Assembly: GCA_964645775.1 (NCBI GenBank)
Contig: CAZYBU010000001.1
Span: forward strand, 62,001-126,000
Reading direction: 5' to 3'
Origin: CAZYBU01 sp964645775
Lineage (GTDB): Bacteria; Spirochaetota; UBA4802; UBA5550
DNA: 64,000 bases
Each line of letters opens with the position of its first letter. The first letter of the stretch is position 1. Shown here piece by piece: positions 1-9,028 of this stretch. The notes below the pieces were generated by a model that was not told where the DNA came from, ran no database searches, and saw only the letters and a list, made by a program, of their open reading frames with translations. A program made the translations under genes and the position numbers.

Positions 1-3000
1 TCTGGTTTCAACTATTAAATCCTGGAAGCGCCGGGTGTCGTCCCTGTCATGGAAGTAAGGCTTAGAGCCTGTTACCAGGAGTCGTCTGAGGGCCTGCATA
101 TATTCAAAGTGAAGGGAAAGGGCTTCACGATATTGTTTTTTCCCCAGCATGTAGTTTCTGTAATCCAGGTAAAGCTTTTCCACCTGCTGAGTCGTGTCAG
201 CGAAAAGAGTTGAATAGGTCCTGAAATGGTTACGGGCCATCTCGAAATGGTTTCTTGCCAGTCGGGATGCTTCGAATCCTTCTACCTTTTTTCCATGCTG
301 GTCGAGAAAACGGCCCATGTGATGATGGCTTATGAGCTGAAGTTTAACAAGCAGATACCTGTCTGAAAGTTCTACTGCGTCGATCAGGTGGGTGTAGGCG
401 GAGGAGTAATCCCCTATCCTCTCGTAGCAGGTTGAAGCGTTTAAAAGAAGACGAACTGTTAAATCGGGATCGAGTTCACTCTTATCGTCAAGGATAGTGG
501 TATAGATGGAAAGCGCCCACTTGTATCCATCATAGATGGTACTATGGTATGATATGATTTTATCCGCTGCGGAAAACCCTCTTCCCCGGACTCCTGACTC
601 ATCATGGAAACGAAGCTCCGAGTAATAGTAGAGAAGGTTCGCCATGGTGGCGTCCAGGCGAAGAAGGTCACTTGTCGCCTGTCGGGAAATTTCCCTTCGT
701 AATTCTGTCTTCTCCTCCTCGCTGACCTCCCTCCCCGCGGACTCCCTTCTATCCGTGAGTTCTTTCAGTTCATTCCTGTAGAGTCTTTTTTCGTAGCTTT
801 CACGGAAGTTAACAAGGTGATCGATAGTCTTCTCAATTTGTCCTGCCGGGTCTCCAAGAACATCCGGCCGATTTTCCGTAAGGAAAGCGTAAAGGTCGGC
901 CAGGTTTCGGATAGAGAGGAGCATCCCCCTGGAAGAGCCGTAATCGGACCTGCGGGCTGTTTTCCATGCGTCCTGGAAATATCGCTCGGCGGAAGAATAT
1001 TGCTCGTTTCTCATGGAGAGGATACCGAGCCTGTTAAGGGTTGCCACATAGGCCTCACGATCCAGTACATCGTTCCCCTTCTTCAGATATTTTCTCTTTA
1101 TATTCAGTACTCGAAGTGCTCCTTCCCTGTCTCCAATAGACCGGTATATCTCTTCCTGAAAGGAAAGATTAAGGAGAAGCTTCTGCCGTGTATCCAGGGG
1201 ATATACGATCCGGTTATCTCCGATAACAGCCGTATCGGGACCCAGGTTTATAAGAGGTATGGGGCCCACTCCGAAGAAGTAAAATTTCATCCTGTAGTCC
1301 CTGGGGTCATTGTCCCGGGAGCGGAGCCGCCGTTCGGTCTCCTTCAGGATTTCCAAAGCTTTAGAGGTGTTACCCATTTTTGCAAAGGCCCAGGCCGTTT
1401 CCTGTCTGTAACGGATTTTATCCACAGATATGCCTTGCCGGGCGGAAAGCTCAAGAATGCGTGTATACCAGGAAAGGGCTTCCTGGTAATCTCCCTCTTC
1501 CCGGGCCAGGAGGGCGAAATATTTCATAAGGATCAACTTCTGGTGTGCATATACTCCCGCTTCTCTTCCGCTTTCCATGGCGTCGTAGCTGTTCCGGGCC
1601 CGTTGGAATTCGATCTTCGCTTTCTGATTGTCGCCTGTCTGCCAGAGGGAATATGCGTAATGAAATGAGAAGAGGGCTTCCTCCAGCCGATTCGAAAAGC
1701 GTTTTTTGTAGACACGTGTTTCGTTATAATGATGCCGCGCCCTGGGATAATTGGTCAGGATGAAGTAATTATTAGCCAGAGTAAGGTGAATGTTTCCTTC
1801 CTGTTCCGGGTTGCCACCTTCGTTGTTCTGAACCAGAGCCTTTTCGAGCATATTAATGTTCCGTTCTACAAGACGTTCCGGGAAATACCTGCCCAGTACA
1901 CGGTTGACGCGGTTGTCTTTCGGTTTGCGCATAAGATCGATATACTGATAAATCCAGCTTTTCAGCAGGTAGGGCTCAATAAAGGACTCATCGATAAAGA
2001 GAGACCATTCAAGCTGGTCTAAGGAATCCTGAAAGGCCATCGACATACCGATCAGGCCGACTGGTTCTCCCTTCTCTTCCACTTCATTCAGTTTTTCCAG
2101 GTAAGTTGCCTTCCTGGCCAGGAGGTAGGCAAGGCCGTATAAATGGGCCTGGTCGAATGTCAGACGGGCACGATTCAAGCCCTTTCGGTATTTTTTTTCC
2201 AACCCGTAAATGGACTTCTCCCCCTTCAGGGTGAGGTAGGTATCGATATAGAAAACATGGGCGCGGGGTCCATTGTGAGCGTACAGGTCTTCAAAACCAC
2301 TTCTCCCGTGAATCAGGGAAATAAGGTGACGGTATCTTGAGTAAATAGTAAGGGCGTCGGAATAGTCTCCGGTAATCTCTGCCCGTTCCCCGTATTCCTC
2401 GTAATGGTTAATGCACCAGAGAGAGATATCTTCAAAGAACGGGTCTTTCCATTCTGTCCGGTATATCTCCAGGGCCTTAAGGTAAGACTTTTCGGTTTTG
2501 AATGAATCACCGCGCTCCCGGGAGATGTTGCCGAGGAGGATATGATTGCGGTAGCGTATATAGTTCTTCTCACCGCCTTTTTCCAGGGAGAGACGCAGGC
2601 TTTCCTCCGCCTGGGAATACCTGCGCTGATCCAGGTATATCTTTCCACGAAGATGATGAACCAGGGAAAGGAGCAGGTGGTCATCGGGGTATCCCTGTTC
2701 AATATCAGACAGTGTTGACAGTGCTTCTTCCGACTGCATGCTCTCCATGTTTTCGTAGAGTCTGCGTAGCACACGGGGGGTGCCTTCCTTTAGCTCCCCG
2801 ATTATTGTATCTGTAAGAGAAACAGTCTTCTTTTCACTTTCCAGGAGTGCGAGCGTGCTCTCTATTCTTTCCTTCTCTGCAAACCCGGGAAATTTCTGCA
2901 AAATTTCTCTGTGGATCTCCAGAGCTTTTTCTTTCTTACCCTCTTTCGCAAGGGCAAGGGCCAGGTCTTCCATGAGCCAGGGAACATAAAATGGGTTATC

Positions 3001-4410
3001 CCCCTTTTCAAGATCACGGATAGTCTCCATTAAGGGAGCGAGGTCACTCTTTCCGGAAATCAGGGATCTGCCATAGAGGTAGAGGGCCCTGGAATAGGGA
3101 TCTCTTTTACCTGATTCATTGAGTCGGGAAAGATATAGTCTGGCGGAATCTGTCTCCGCGTAAAGGAGATTGATACGTATGCTTTCAAGCAACGCCCTGC
3201 TGATAAAGAGATTATTGGTGAGGCTTTTCCTTTCATCGAAGAAGTCACTTACACGTTGCAGGGCAAGAAGATACAGTTCTCTGTCCTGGTAGGTAAAGTG
3301 ACGGAGAGCGAGATCGTACTGTTCCTTCGCGGAACCTTTTCTCGGAATTATTCCCGTGTCTGGTATAACCGCCAGGTCCAGGGTGTCTCCCCTCTGGCGG
3401 GTATAAAGAATGACTCCCCGGTAATAACCACTGGAATAGGCGGGCGACCAGCGGGGAGAGAAGGATGACTCGGAAACGGTGGTAAGGTCGTATTCCTGAC
3501 CGGTATGGATATTAAGATAACGCAACCGGGAGTTGTCACTGTAATCAATTTTACCATCCCCGTTGGTGTCCCGGTCGATTCTCGTGTAGACAATTTCCCG
3601 GGATGAACCTGCGAAAACGGGCTCTGTCTCTATGGCTCTCTCCTGCAGGATGGGACGACTCTCGCCTGTATCCCTGTCGAGGATATGAATATCTTCCCGG
3701 TTATTATCATCTTCTCTGACGAAGATAATCTTACTGCCGTCAGGGCTGAAATTTGGCCGTTGTCCTCCCTCTTGGGTCAGCTTAACCATGTTCCGTCCCC
3801 GGTTATCCATGATCCATATATTATCTCTGCCGTCACGATTAGAGGAGAAGACTATCTCTTTGCCGTCCGGTGACCAGACAGGTGATGAGTCCCGGACAGA
3901 TCGGAAGCTACCGGTATCTTTATTTCTAATAGATGTCAGGTTTTCCGTATCCTCCTCCGGGTTTGTGTAGGTGCGGATAAGGGACCGTTCATATTTGATC
4001 AGCCGGTCGGTTTTGATGGGACAGAGAAAAATATCCCCCTCGGGATCGTTTCTGTCGGAAACGTAAAGGAAATCCTTCCCATCTGGACTCAGGGCCGGCT
4101 GTCGGTCCCTGGCCGGATGTCGGGTGATCCGCGTGGAGACAATACCCTTCATATCCCGGAGGTAGATATCATAATTGCCTCCTTCAAGATTGGATGCATA
4201 AAGGAGATACCGTCCGTCGGGAGAAAGGGAAGCGTCTGTTTCAAACTGACCGCCTATGGTGACCGGGACAATATCTCCAGGTCCGTAACGGTAGGCCCGG
4301 TCCAAAATAGATGTATAGTTGAATTGAGTCTCCCGACGGTTACCGGTTTCGCAGGAGAAGAAGGCAGATACTAAAAGAATAAGGAATACTATGTGAAAAG
4401 GGCGTTTCAT
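1..4410 (-). CDS. Giant beta-propeller (PD40/TolB-like) plus TPR lipoprotein, 3' end beyond the window
   Basis: An open frame of 1470 codons runs from an ATG at 4410 to the left edge with no stop; my translation is continuous, so the gene is partial only because of the window boundary. The N-terminus is a lipoprotein signal (MKRPFHIVFLILLVSAFFSC, candidate lipidated Cys20). Residues of about 50-260 hold at least four WD40-like PD40 repeats with the SPDG core, as in TolB. A canonical EF-hand-type loop (DTNGDGKIDYSD) sits at residues 281-292. From about residue 340 onward the protein is a long series of helical TPR-like repeats. The start overlaps the stop of the DUF1318 lipoprotein gene, so it is the last visible gene of the manC-ydbH-like operon. 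Its role is unknown; a scaffold on the outer membrane facing the periplasm is an inference. Confidence 0.85.
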   Translation of the reverse strand, partial: MKRPFHIVFLILLVSAFFSCETGNRRETQFNYTSILDRAYRYGPGDIVPVTIGGQFETDASLSPDGRYLLYASNLEGGNYDIYLRDMKGIVSTRITRHPARDRQPALSPDGKDFLYVSDRNDPEGDIFLCPIKTDRLIKYERSLIRTYTNPEEDTENLTSIRNKDTGSFRSVRDSSPVWSPDGKEIVFSSNRDGRDNIWIMDNRGRNMVKLTQEGGQRPNFSPDGSKIIFVREDDNNREDIHILDRDTGESRPILQERAIETEPVFAGSSREIVYTRIDRDTNGDGKIDYSDNSRLRYLNIHTGQEYDLTTVSESSFSPRWSPAYSSGYYRGVILYTRQRGDTLDLAVIPDTGIIPRKGSAKEQYDLALRHFTYQDRELYLLALQRVSDFFDERKSLTNNLFISRALLESIRINLLYAETDSARLYLSRLNESGKRDPYSRALYLYGRSLISGKSDLAPLMETIRDLEKGDNPFYVPWLMEDLALALAKEGKKEKALEIHREILQKFPGFAEKERIESTLALLESEKKTVSLTDTIIGELKEGTPRVLRRLYENMESMQSEEALSTLSDIEQGYPDDHLLLSLVHHLRGKIYLDQRRYSQAEESLRLSLEKGGEKNYIRYRNHILLGNISRERGDSFKTEKSYLKALEIYRTEWKDPFFEDISLWCINHYEEYGERAEITGDYSDALTIYSRYRHLISLIHGRSGFEDLYAHNGPRAHVFYIDTYLTLKGEKSIYGLEKKYRKGLNRARLTFDQAHLYGLAYLLARKATYLEKLNEVEEKGEPVGLIGMSMAFQDSLDQLEWSLFIDESFIEPYLLKSWIYQYIDLMRKPKDNRVNRVLGRYFPERLVERNINMLEKALVQNNEGGNPEQEGNIHLTLANNYFILTNYPRARHHYNETRVYKKRFSNRLEEALFSFHYAYSLWQTGDNQKAKIEFQRARNSYDAMESGREAGVYAHQKLILMKYFALLAREEGDYQEALSWYTRILELSARQGISVDKIRYRQETAWAFAKMGNTSKALEILKETERRLRSRDNDPRDYRMKFYFFGVGPIPLINLGPDTAVIGDNRIVYPLDTRQKLLLNLSFQEEIYRSIGDREGALRVLNIKRKYLKKGNDVLDREAYVATLNRLGILSMRNEQYSSAERYFQDAWKTARRSDYGSSRGMLLSIRNLADLYAFLTENRPDVLGDPAGQIEKTIDHLVNFRESYEKRLYRNELKELTDRRESAGREVSEEEKTELRREISRQATSDLLRLDATMANLLYYYSELRFHDESGVRGRGFSAADKIISYHSTIYDGYKWALSIYTTILDDKSELDPDLTVRLLLNASTCYERIGDYSSAYTHLIDAVELSDRYLLVKLQLISHHHMGRFLDQHGKKVEGFEASRLARNHFEMARNHFRTYSTLFADTTQQVEKLYLDYRNYMLGKKQYREALSLHFEYMQALRRLLVTGSKPYFHDRDDTRRFQDLIVETR

Positions 4411-5012
4411 CGAAGCTCCCTGTCTTTCTGCAGCCACCGGCCTTCTTCCGTGTAGAACCAGTCACCCTCCGACGCCCTCGTAAGCTGTTCCTGGCCGAAG
4501 AGCTGACTGTATTCTTTCAGCTCTTCGGAGGTCGGTTCTCGTTCGAGGGCCTGACTAAGGGCGTGAGAAAAGATGATCTTCCTCGCACTGTTCTCATTTT
4601 GAATGAGGGATTGTATTCGTTCACGTTCGGCCGGTGTGGCATCTTCCGGTTTTTTGTGTTGGATGATATATCCGGTATAACTTTCACCCAGGATTCCCCT
4701 GTCCTTGTAGGTTCTGATCAGCTCCCTTTGGTAATCGCGCACCCTCATGGCTTTCAGTATTTCCGGATCGGCACTCGCTGCGGACTGAACCGGTTCAGTC
4801 CTGTGAATGGACGTTTTAACCGAAGACACGACCCAGGTGTTCTTTTCCAGCTCCGAGTATTCGCCAACAATCTGTTTCTCGATTGCTGTCCTCTCCCCGG
4901 TGAGGTGAATATCGGGCGGAACAACCGTAAGACAACTGGGAGTCGTTTTACAGCCCGTGGCGAAAAGTCCCACGGTAAAGATTATTGAGCATATGATTAG
5001 AAATCGTTCCAT
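4407..5012 (-). CDS. DUF1318 (YdbL-like) lipoprotein
   Basis: The 201-residue protein begins MERFLIICSIIFTVGLFATGC, a lipoprotein signal with Cys21 in a good lipobox. The ATG at 5012 follows a GAGGT Shine-Dalgarno. The open frame extends 43 codons further upstream into the preceding gene, but that part has no signal sequence. The C-terminal half matches E. coli YdbL in recalled key positions: GxxGExxxGY near residue 117, an N-E-N-x-A-R segment, and the terminal A-x-x-G-(D/E)-W/Y...GRWLQK motif. In E. coli, ydbL follows ydbH and the small lipoprotein gene ynbE. Here it directly follows a ydbH-like gene, and no ynbE-sized gene is present. The 201 residues exceed YdbL (about 108), the extra part being N-terminal. 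The function is probably as a partner of the AsmA-like protein in phospholipid transport to the outer membrane, inferred from the family. Confidence 0.8.
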   Translation of the reverse strand: MERFLIICSIIFTVGLFATGCKTTPSCLTVVPPDIHLTGERTAIEKQIVGEYSELEKNTWVVSSVKTSIHRTEPVQSAASADPEILKAMRVRDYQRELIRTYKDRGILGESYTGYIIQHKKPEDATPAERERIQSLIQNENSARKIIFSHALSQALEREPTSEELKEYSQLFGQEQLTRASEGDWFYTEEGRWLQKDRELR

Positions 5013-5013
5013 G

Positions 5014-7791
5014 TCATTTACCTCGTGCGACCTTCCGGAGGTATTCCTGAAGGGGGATGCGTTCAAATTCAATCCTGTCGTTTTTAACGCCGACGAAGAG
5101 ACCAAGAAGTCTCTTGTCGAGCATGACCGTGGTATAAACAAGGCCCTTGTCCAGGGTAAAATTAAAACTGTTAATTTTCATGGTGTTATCCACCGCGAAC
5201 TGTCCCAGGTTTCCAAGTTTAGATTTTCCCTTCTCCGTTGAAAGTCCCCGCATCAGACGGTTCGCGAACCGTTCGCCTATCTGGTATATATTAACGTATC
5301 CCGTGGCTGTTAGTTCCTTCTCCAGATCGATTCCCTTTCCCCTGAAACGGGCGTTAAGAGAAAGGCGGGCGTCTTTTTCTCTGCCCCGTACAGGTTTGTC
5401 CAGAATACTTATATCCGCTTCGTTAAGATTTACGTCCATGCCGAACTCGATTTTTCCCGGAGAAAGGTCCGAGAGATTAATGGAAATGTCCCTGCCATAA
5501 AGAGTTCCACGGAGTACGTTACCTTTGAAGTTCAATATCCGAAGAATGTTTTCATCGATAGTTATATTTGCCCTGGCATCTTTTACATAGGTGAGAAGAG
5601 AAGAACGGGCGGGGTGAGAAGCGGATGCAGATGTCAGAGTGAAATTCGATTTTCCTTCAGTGGATTTTCCCCGGATAAGTTCATCTTTTGATGTGGTGAA
5701 AAGAGGGACGGTTACGGTCGGAGGAGGCACCAGTATGTTCCAGGGTATGTCACAGGAAAGTCCCCGGATATCAATTAATTCCTTCTCGCTGGAAAGGAAC
5801 AGGTTATTAATATCGAGGCTCCCCTTCAGCTGTGCGTTTTCCGGATCTCCCTTCAGGCGGCTTTCAATGCGGATACTCCCTTTATAGTTCCAGTCATCGT
5901 AGAGGAGACGGTTGGTCTCCTGTTTCATTGTCATAAGGAGGGAGATGTCCGCATCGCGGATACCCTCTTCGGTCCTTCGGAGGGAGCCTGAAAGAATCGT
6001 GTTCAGGTTCCATCGGTCGCTGTAAAGACGGGCCTCTTTCAAAACGATACGGCCTGTGGAACGGTCAAGATCGGCCTGTCCCGCAAGTCTGAGGTCATCC
6101 AGCTCATATTCCGGCAACCGGGCCCGTAGAATTACCCTTCCTGTCATCAGTGGACCTTTTTCCCCGTACCTTGCCGTTGCATTCAGGGTAACCGGTTCCC
6201 TGAGGGGCAACCTTTTCAGAGGACGGTGAAACCGTTTCGGGGCCATGGCAAGCATCGGTTCCCTGGCGAACTTCGCGGTGGTTATCTGTAACTCTCCGGA
6301 TATTCCGCCACGGAGACGGGCATTCCCCTCCATGGATAGAAAAAGGGCAGGATCTCCAGAATAAGGATCATACCATTTGACCGTCAGGTTTTCCAGGTTC
6401 ATGGATGAGAAGTCCTGGAGAGTTGTTGCCTTGAGGTTCATCCTGAAGGAGTTCCTTTTGGAGGGGCTTCCGCCAATGGTATAGGTCAGGTTCGGTATCT
6501 CCAGAGAGGATTCGATACGGTATCCTTTACCCCCCTCGCGAAGAGTGAGTGAGCTTTTTCCGGCCTGAAATCTAAGGTCCCTTCCCGGCTGGCGCACTGA
6601 GAGCCGGTCGGGACCCGTACTCAGGACCATGTCCGGTGACCGGTAGGAGCCTCCCAGAAAGATTTCAGAAAAAGATATATTTCCTCCAAAGCGGGTATTC
6701 CGGTCTCCGGTCAGGGCCCGGTAATAGGGATAGAGATCATCCAGGAGGATACCTGTACCCTCTCCACGGATATTCATCATACCGCGGTCTCTCAGGCTTT
6801 TCACGGAACCGTTGAGTTTAAGCCATGTCCGTTTACGGAAGGATACCGAGAACTCTTTCAATTGCAGGATGTCATCGGCAGGTTCATAGAAAAGATCGTG
6901 GGCCACTCGAAAATCGAGAGGGGGAAGCTTCTTTCCTGGAAAGCGTATGGATGTAGATGGGGAGCTGAAAAGGAGGTGACTTGTAAAACCGGGACCACCT
7001 TTTCTCTTTTCCATATCAGCGAGAAACATCAGGGAAAGGGGTGAGTCGATGGAGATTCCATCTCCCCTGAGACTGAAATCGACCCGGCCGTCCGGGTTAA
7101 GCTCTATACGAGCCCGGGAAAGAGCGTCCAGGATGGAGAAATCCATGGGAATCCGGTCAGTGGGTTCCATTGTAAACCCGGCCTCCAGGTCGACCCCTTT
7201 GAGGGAAAGCCGGGTATCACCTGTTTTCAGGATGACTCTCAGATCGCGGATCGAAAGGTTCAACAACAGGTCTATGGTAAGAGGAAGGTCGATCTTATCC
7301 ATCGGTTCCGACGGTTCCTCCGGGACAGCTTTTTCAGAGGCGAAAAGACGTTCCACGTTCCAAATGCCGTCCTTGCCCTGCGTCAGGTAGAGGATAGGTT
7401 TGGTGATAATGATTTCAGGAACACGGATGTGAGCGCCCGTGAGAGCGGGAAGGTCCCAGGTCACCTCCAGGGAATCGATGGAAAGGAAAGGGTCTTTTTC
7501 AAATGAGGGATCACCATGAATTCGTATATCTTTCACCGTTACGCCGCGTAGAAGCTCCACATCCGTAATCCGCGCCTGAATGGCTCCCTCGGCAAGTATC
7601 CCCTTCAAAGAAGTCTCCAGAAGAACGGTTGCGCGTTCAGGTGTAAGGAAAATCCAGAGTCCCAGCAGGAGAATGCCTGAAAGAATGAGCAAAAGGGAAA
7701 CAACAGATAGAAAAGCCAGGATGGACGTCCGGGCTATGCGTGCGAACAGGGTAAAGCCTCTTAATCGCTTTTTATCTGTATCCTGATTCAT
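5014..7791 (-). CDS. AsmA/YdbH-like periplasm-spanning protein (TamB-YhdP-YdbH type)
   Basis: 925 residues. A single membrane segment lies at about residues 22-50, preceded by a basic cytoplasmic tail. The rest is a long beta-rich region typical of AsmA-like proteins (alternating short strands, with phrases such as DVELLRGVTVKDIRIHGD early on). The C-terminal portion (NTMKINSFNFTLDKGLVYT) resembles the end of YdbH. TamB, YhdP and YdbH are redundant phospholipid conduits between the membranes in E. coli; the length (YdbH is about 880) and the downstream DUF1318 gene favour YdbH type. ATG 7791 is preceded by AGGA at 7 nt. Only one base separates its stop from the next start, and 29 bases separate it from manC, so co-transcription is likely. 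A generic AsmA family label would be the cautious alternative. Confidence 0.78.
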   Translation of the reverse strand: MNQDTDKKRLRGFTLFARIARTSILAFLSVVSLLLILSGILLLGLWIFLTPERATVLLETSLKGILAEGAIQARITDVELLRGVTVKDIRIHGDPSFEKDPFLSIDSLEVTWDLPALTGAHIRVPEIIITKPILYLTQGKDGIWNVERLFASEKAVPEEPSEPMDKIDLPLTIDLLLNLSIRDLRVILKTGDTRLSLKGVDLEAGFTMEPTDRIPMDFSILDALSRARIELNPDGRVDFSLRGDGISIDSPLSLMFLADMEKRKGGPGFTSHLLFSSPSTSIRFPGKKLPPLDFRVAHDLFYEPADDILQLKEFSVSFRKRTWLKLNGSVKSLRDRGMMNIRGEGTGILLDDLYPYYRALTGDRNTRFGGNISFSEIFLGGSYRSPDMVLSTGPDRLSVRQPGRDLRFQAGKSSLTLREGGKGYRIESSLEIPNLTYTIGGSPSKRNSFRMNLKATTLQDFSSMNLENLTVKWYDPYSGDPALFLSMEGNARLRGGISGELQITTAKFAREPMLAMAPKRFHRPLKRLPLREPVTLNATARYGEKGPLMTGRVILRARLPEYELDDLRLAGQADLDRSTGRIVLKEARLYSDRWNLNTILSGSLRRTEEGIRDADISLLMTMKQETNRLLYDDWNYKGSIRIESRLKGDPENAQLKGSLDINNLFLSSEKELIDIRGLSCDIPWNILVPPPTVTVPLFTTSKDELIRGKSTEGKSNFTLTSASASHPARSSLLTYVKDARANITIDENILRILNFKGNVLRGTLYGRDISINLSDLSPGKIEFGMDVNLNEADISILDKPVRGREKDARLSLNARFRGKGIDLEKELTATGYVNIYQIGERFANRLMRGLSTEKGKSKLGNLGQFAVDNTMKINSFNFTLDKGLVYTTVMLDKRLLGLFVGVKNDRIEFERIPLQEYLRKVARGK

Positions 7792-7820
7792 CGCATTCCT
7801 TTCCCCGGGGAACGTACCCT

Positions 7821-8876
7821 TCAGGAGAGGTCATCCATGAGTCTGGCAATTTCCCTCACTTCCTGGGAAGCTCCTCGTTCCGTGACAAGAATGCTGTCAC
7901 CGGACTGAACAATAATGACATTATCCAGGCCTATAACAGCGACCCGCATCGACTCTGAGAATACCGAGCAGTTGCTGCTTTTCATGAAGATTACGTCTTT
8001 TTCTCCCGATACACGGTTTCCTGTCTTATCTGCCTGCAAAAGATCGTCAAGAGAGTTCCAGCTTCCGAGGTCTCTCCAGGTAAAGTCGGATGTAATCATG
8101 GTTATATTTTGACTCTTTTCCAGTATTCCGATATCGATGGAAACGGATTCAATCTTTTCATAGATTGTAGAGACAGCTTCACTCTCGTGCCAGGAAGTAC
8201 TCTCCTCATTATGATGTAAAAGACTGTGGAAAGCCTGGGTGTGATCCGGTAAATATTTTTCAAAGGCCCTGCGGATAATATCCTCCCTCCAGAGAAAGAT
8301 TCCGCTGTTCCAGAAGTAATCTCCTGAGGCCAGGTACTCTTCCGCCCGGGGCAGGTCCGGTTTTTCCACAAAACGTAAGACCTTTCTGACCTTCCCGTGA
8401 CCGGGGGCCTGGATGTAGCCATAGCCGGTTTCAGGTCGATCGGGCGGAACTCCCAGTGTGACAAGGGTTCCCTTTTCCGCCTCCTCGGCTGCCAGGAGAA
8501 TGTCATCCCTGAAAGATACCTTGTCCGGGATGTAATGGTCCGCGGGGAGAACAATCATGATAGAATCGGGTCTTTTCTCTGAAAGGTACGTGGCCGCGTA
8601 GATAACGGCCGCCGCCGTGTTTCGGCCACATGGTTCTCCCAGGATGGTGAAGGGTATATCCAGGAATTCACTCTGGGAATGGATAATCTCGCGGTGGTCG
8701 TTAGATGCCACGATAACGATTTCAGAAGGATCGAGAGTCAGAAGCCTCTTCAGGGTCTGCTGATAGAGACTTCCATCTCCTGTGAGATCGAGGAAGGGTT
8801 TCGGTCTGTCCTTCCTGCTCATCGGCCAGAGCCGGGTTCCTCCTCCACCGGCCATAATAACAGGAACGAAGTTCAA
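7821..8876 (-). CDS. manC: Mannose-1-phosphate guanylyltransferase
   Basis: 351 residues. The enzyme makes GDP-mannose from mannose-1-phosphate and GTP in the cytoplasm, supplying surface polysaccharide or glycolipid synthesis. The nucleotidyltransferase signature FVPVIMAGGGGTRLWPMSR with the downstream lysine region (DRPKPFLDL) is at residues 3-28, and the FVEKP substrate motif is near residue 170. The length matches the stand-alone guanylyltransferase without a fused phosphomannose isomerase domain. The start is a TTG at 8876, with AAGGAG (8886-8891) nine bases upstream. The nearby ATG at 8883 is in a different frame and would not give this protein. It is the first gene of the minus-strand envelope operon. 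Confidence 0.92.
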   Translation of the reverse strand: MNFVPVIMAGGGGTRLWPMSRKDRPKPFLDLTGDGSLYQQTLKRLLTLDPSEIVIVASNDHREIIHSQSEFLDIPFTILGEPCGRNTAAAVIYAATYLSEKRPDSIMIVLPADHYIPDKVSFRDDILLAAEEAEKGTLVTLGVPPDRPETGYGYIQAPGHGKVRKVLRFVEKPDLPRAEEYLASGDYFWNSGIFLWREDIIRRAFEKYLPDHTQAFHSLLHHNEESTSWHESEAVSTIYEKIESVSIDIGILEKSQNITMITSDFTWRDLGSWNSLDDLLQADKTGNRVSGEKDVIFMKSSNCSVFSESMRVAVIGLDNVIIVQSGDSILVTERGASQEVREIARLMDDLS

Positions 8877-8885
8877 TGTTCATAT

Positions 8886-8891
8886 CTCCTT
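8886..8891 (-). promoter_or_regulatory. Shine-Dalgarno deciding the TTG start of manC
   Basis: AAGGAG on the minus strand lies nine bases before TTG 8876. An ATG lies closer to it (8883) but opens an unrelated frame, so this site supports the TTG start. Confidence 0.6.
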
Positions 8892-9028
8892 AATAAGCTG
8901 GCATATTATGTAGTAAAAGGGCGCAACAGAGGTGTCAATGATATTAAAGTCATCCTGCGGAGGTACATGGATTTTTGTTGCGTGTCTGACGCCCCGGTTG
9001 TAAAAAGAACCAGTAACCGGAGAAGAAT

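Noticed and set aside
817..1668. 283-codon plus-strand open frame and others on plus within 1-4400
   Set aside because: They lie antisense to a continuous 1470-codon minus-strand gene with clear PD40 and TPR motifs; no signal, no ribosome site and no recognisable domain.
1..4410. Possible broken gene or pseudogene at the left edge
   Set aside because: Codon by codon reading gives no stop in the minus frame from 4410 to 1; it is only cut by the window edge.
4407..5141. Longer 244-residue form of the DUF1318 protein
   Set aside because: The extra 43 residues lie within the AsmA-like gene and would bury the lipoprotein signal; ATG 5012 has GAGGT upstream.
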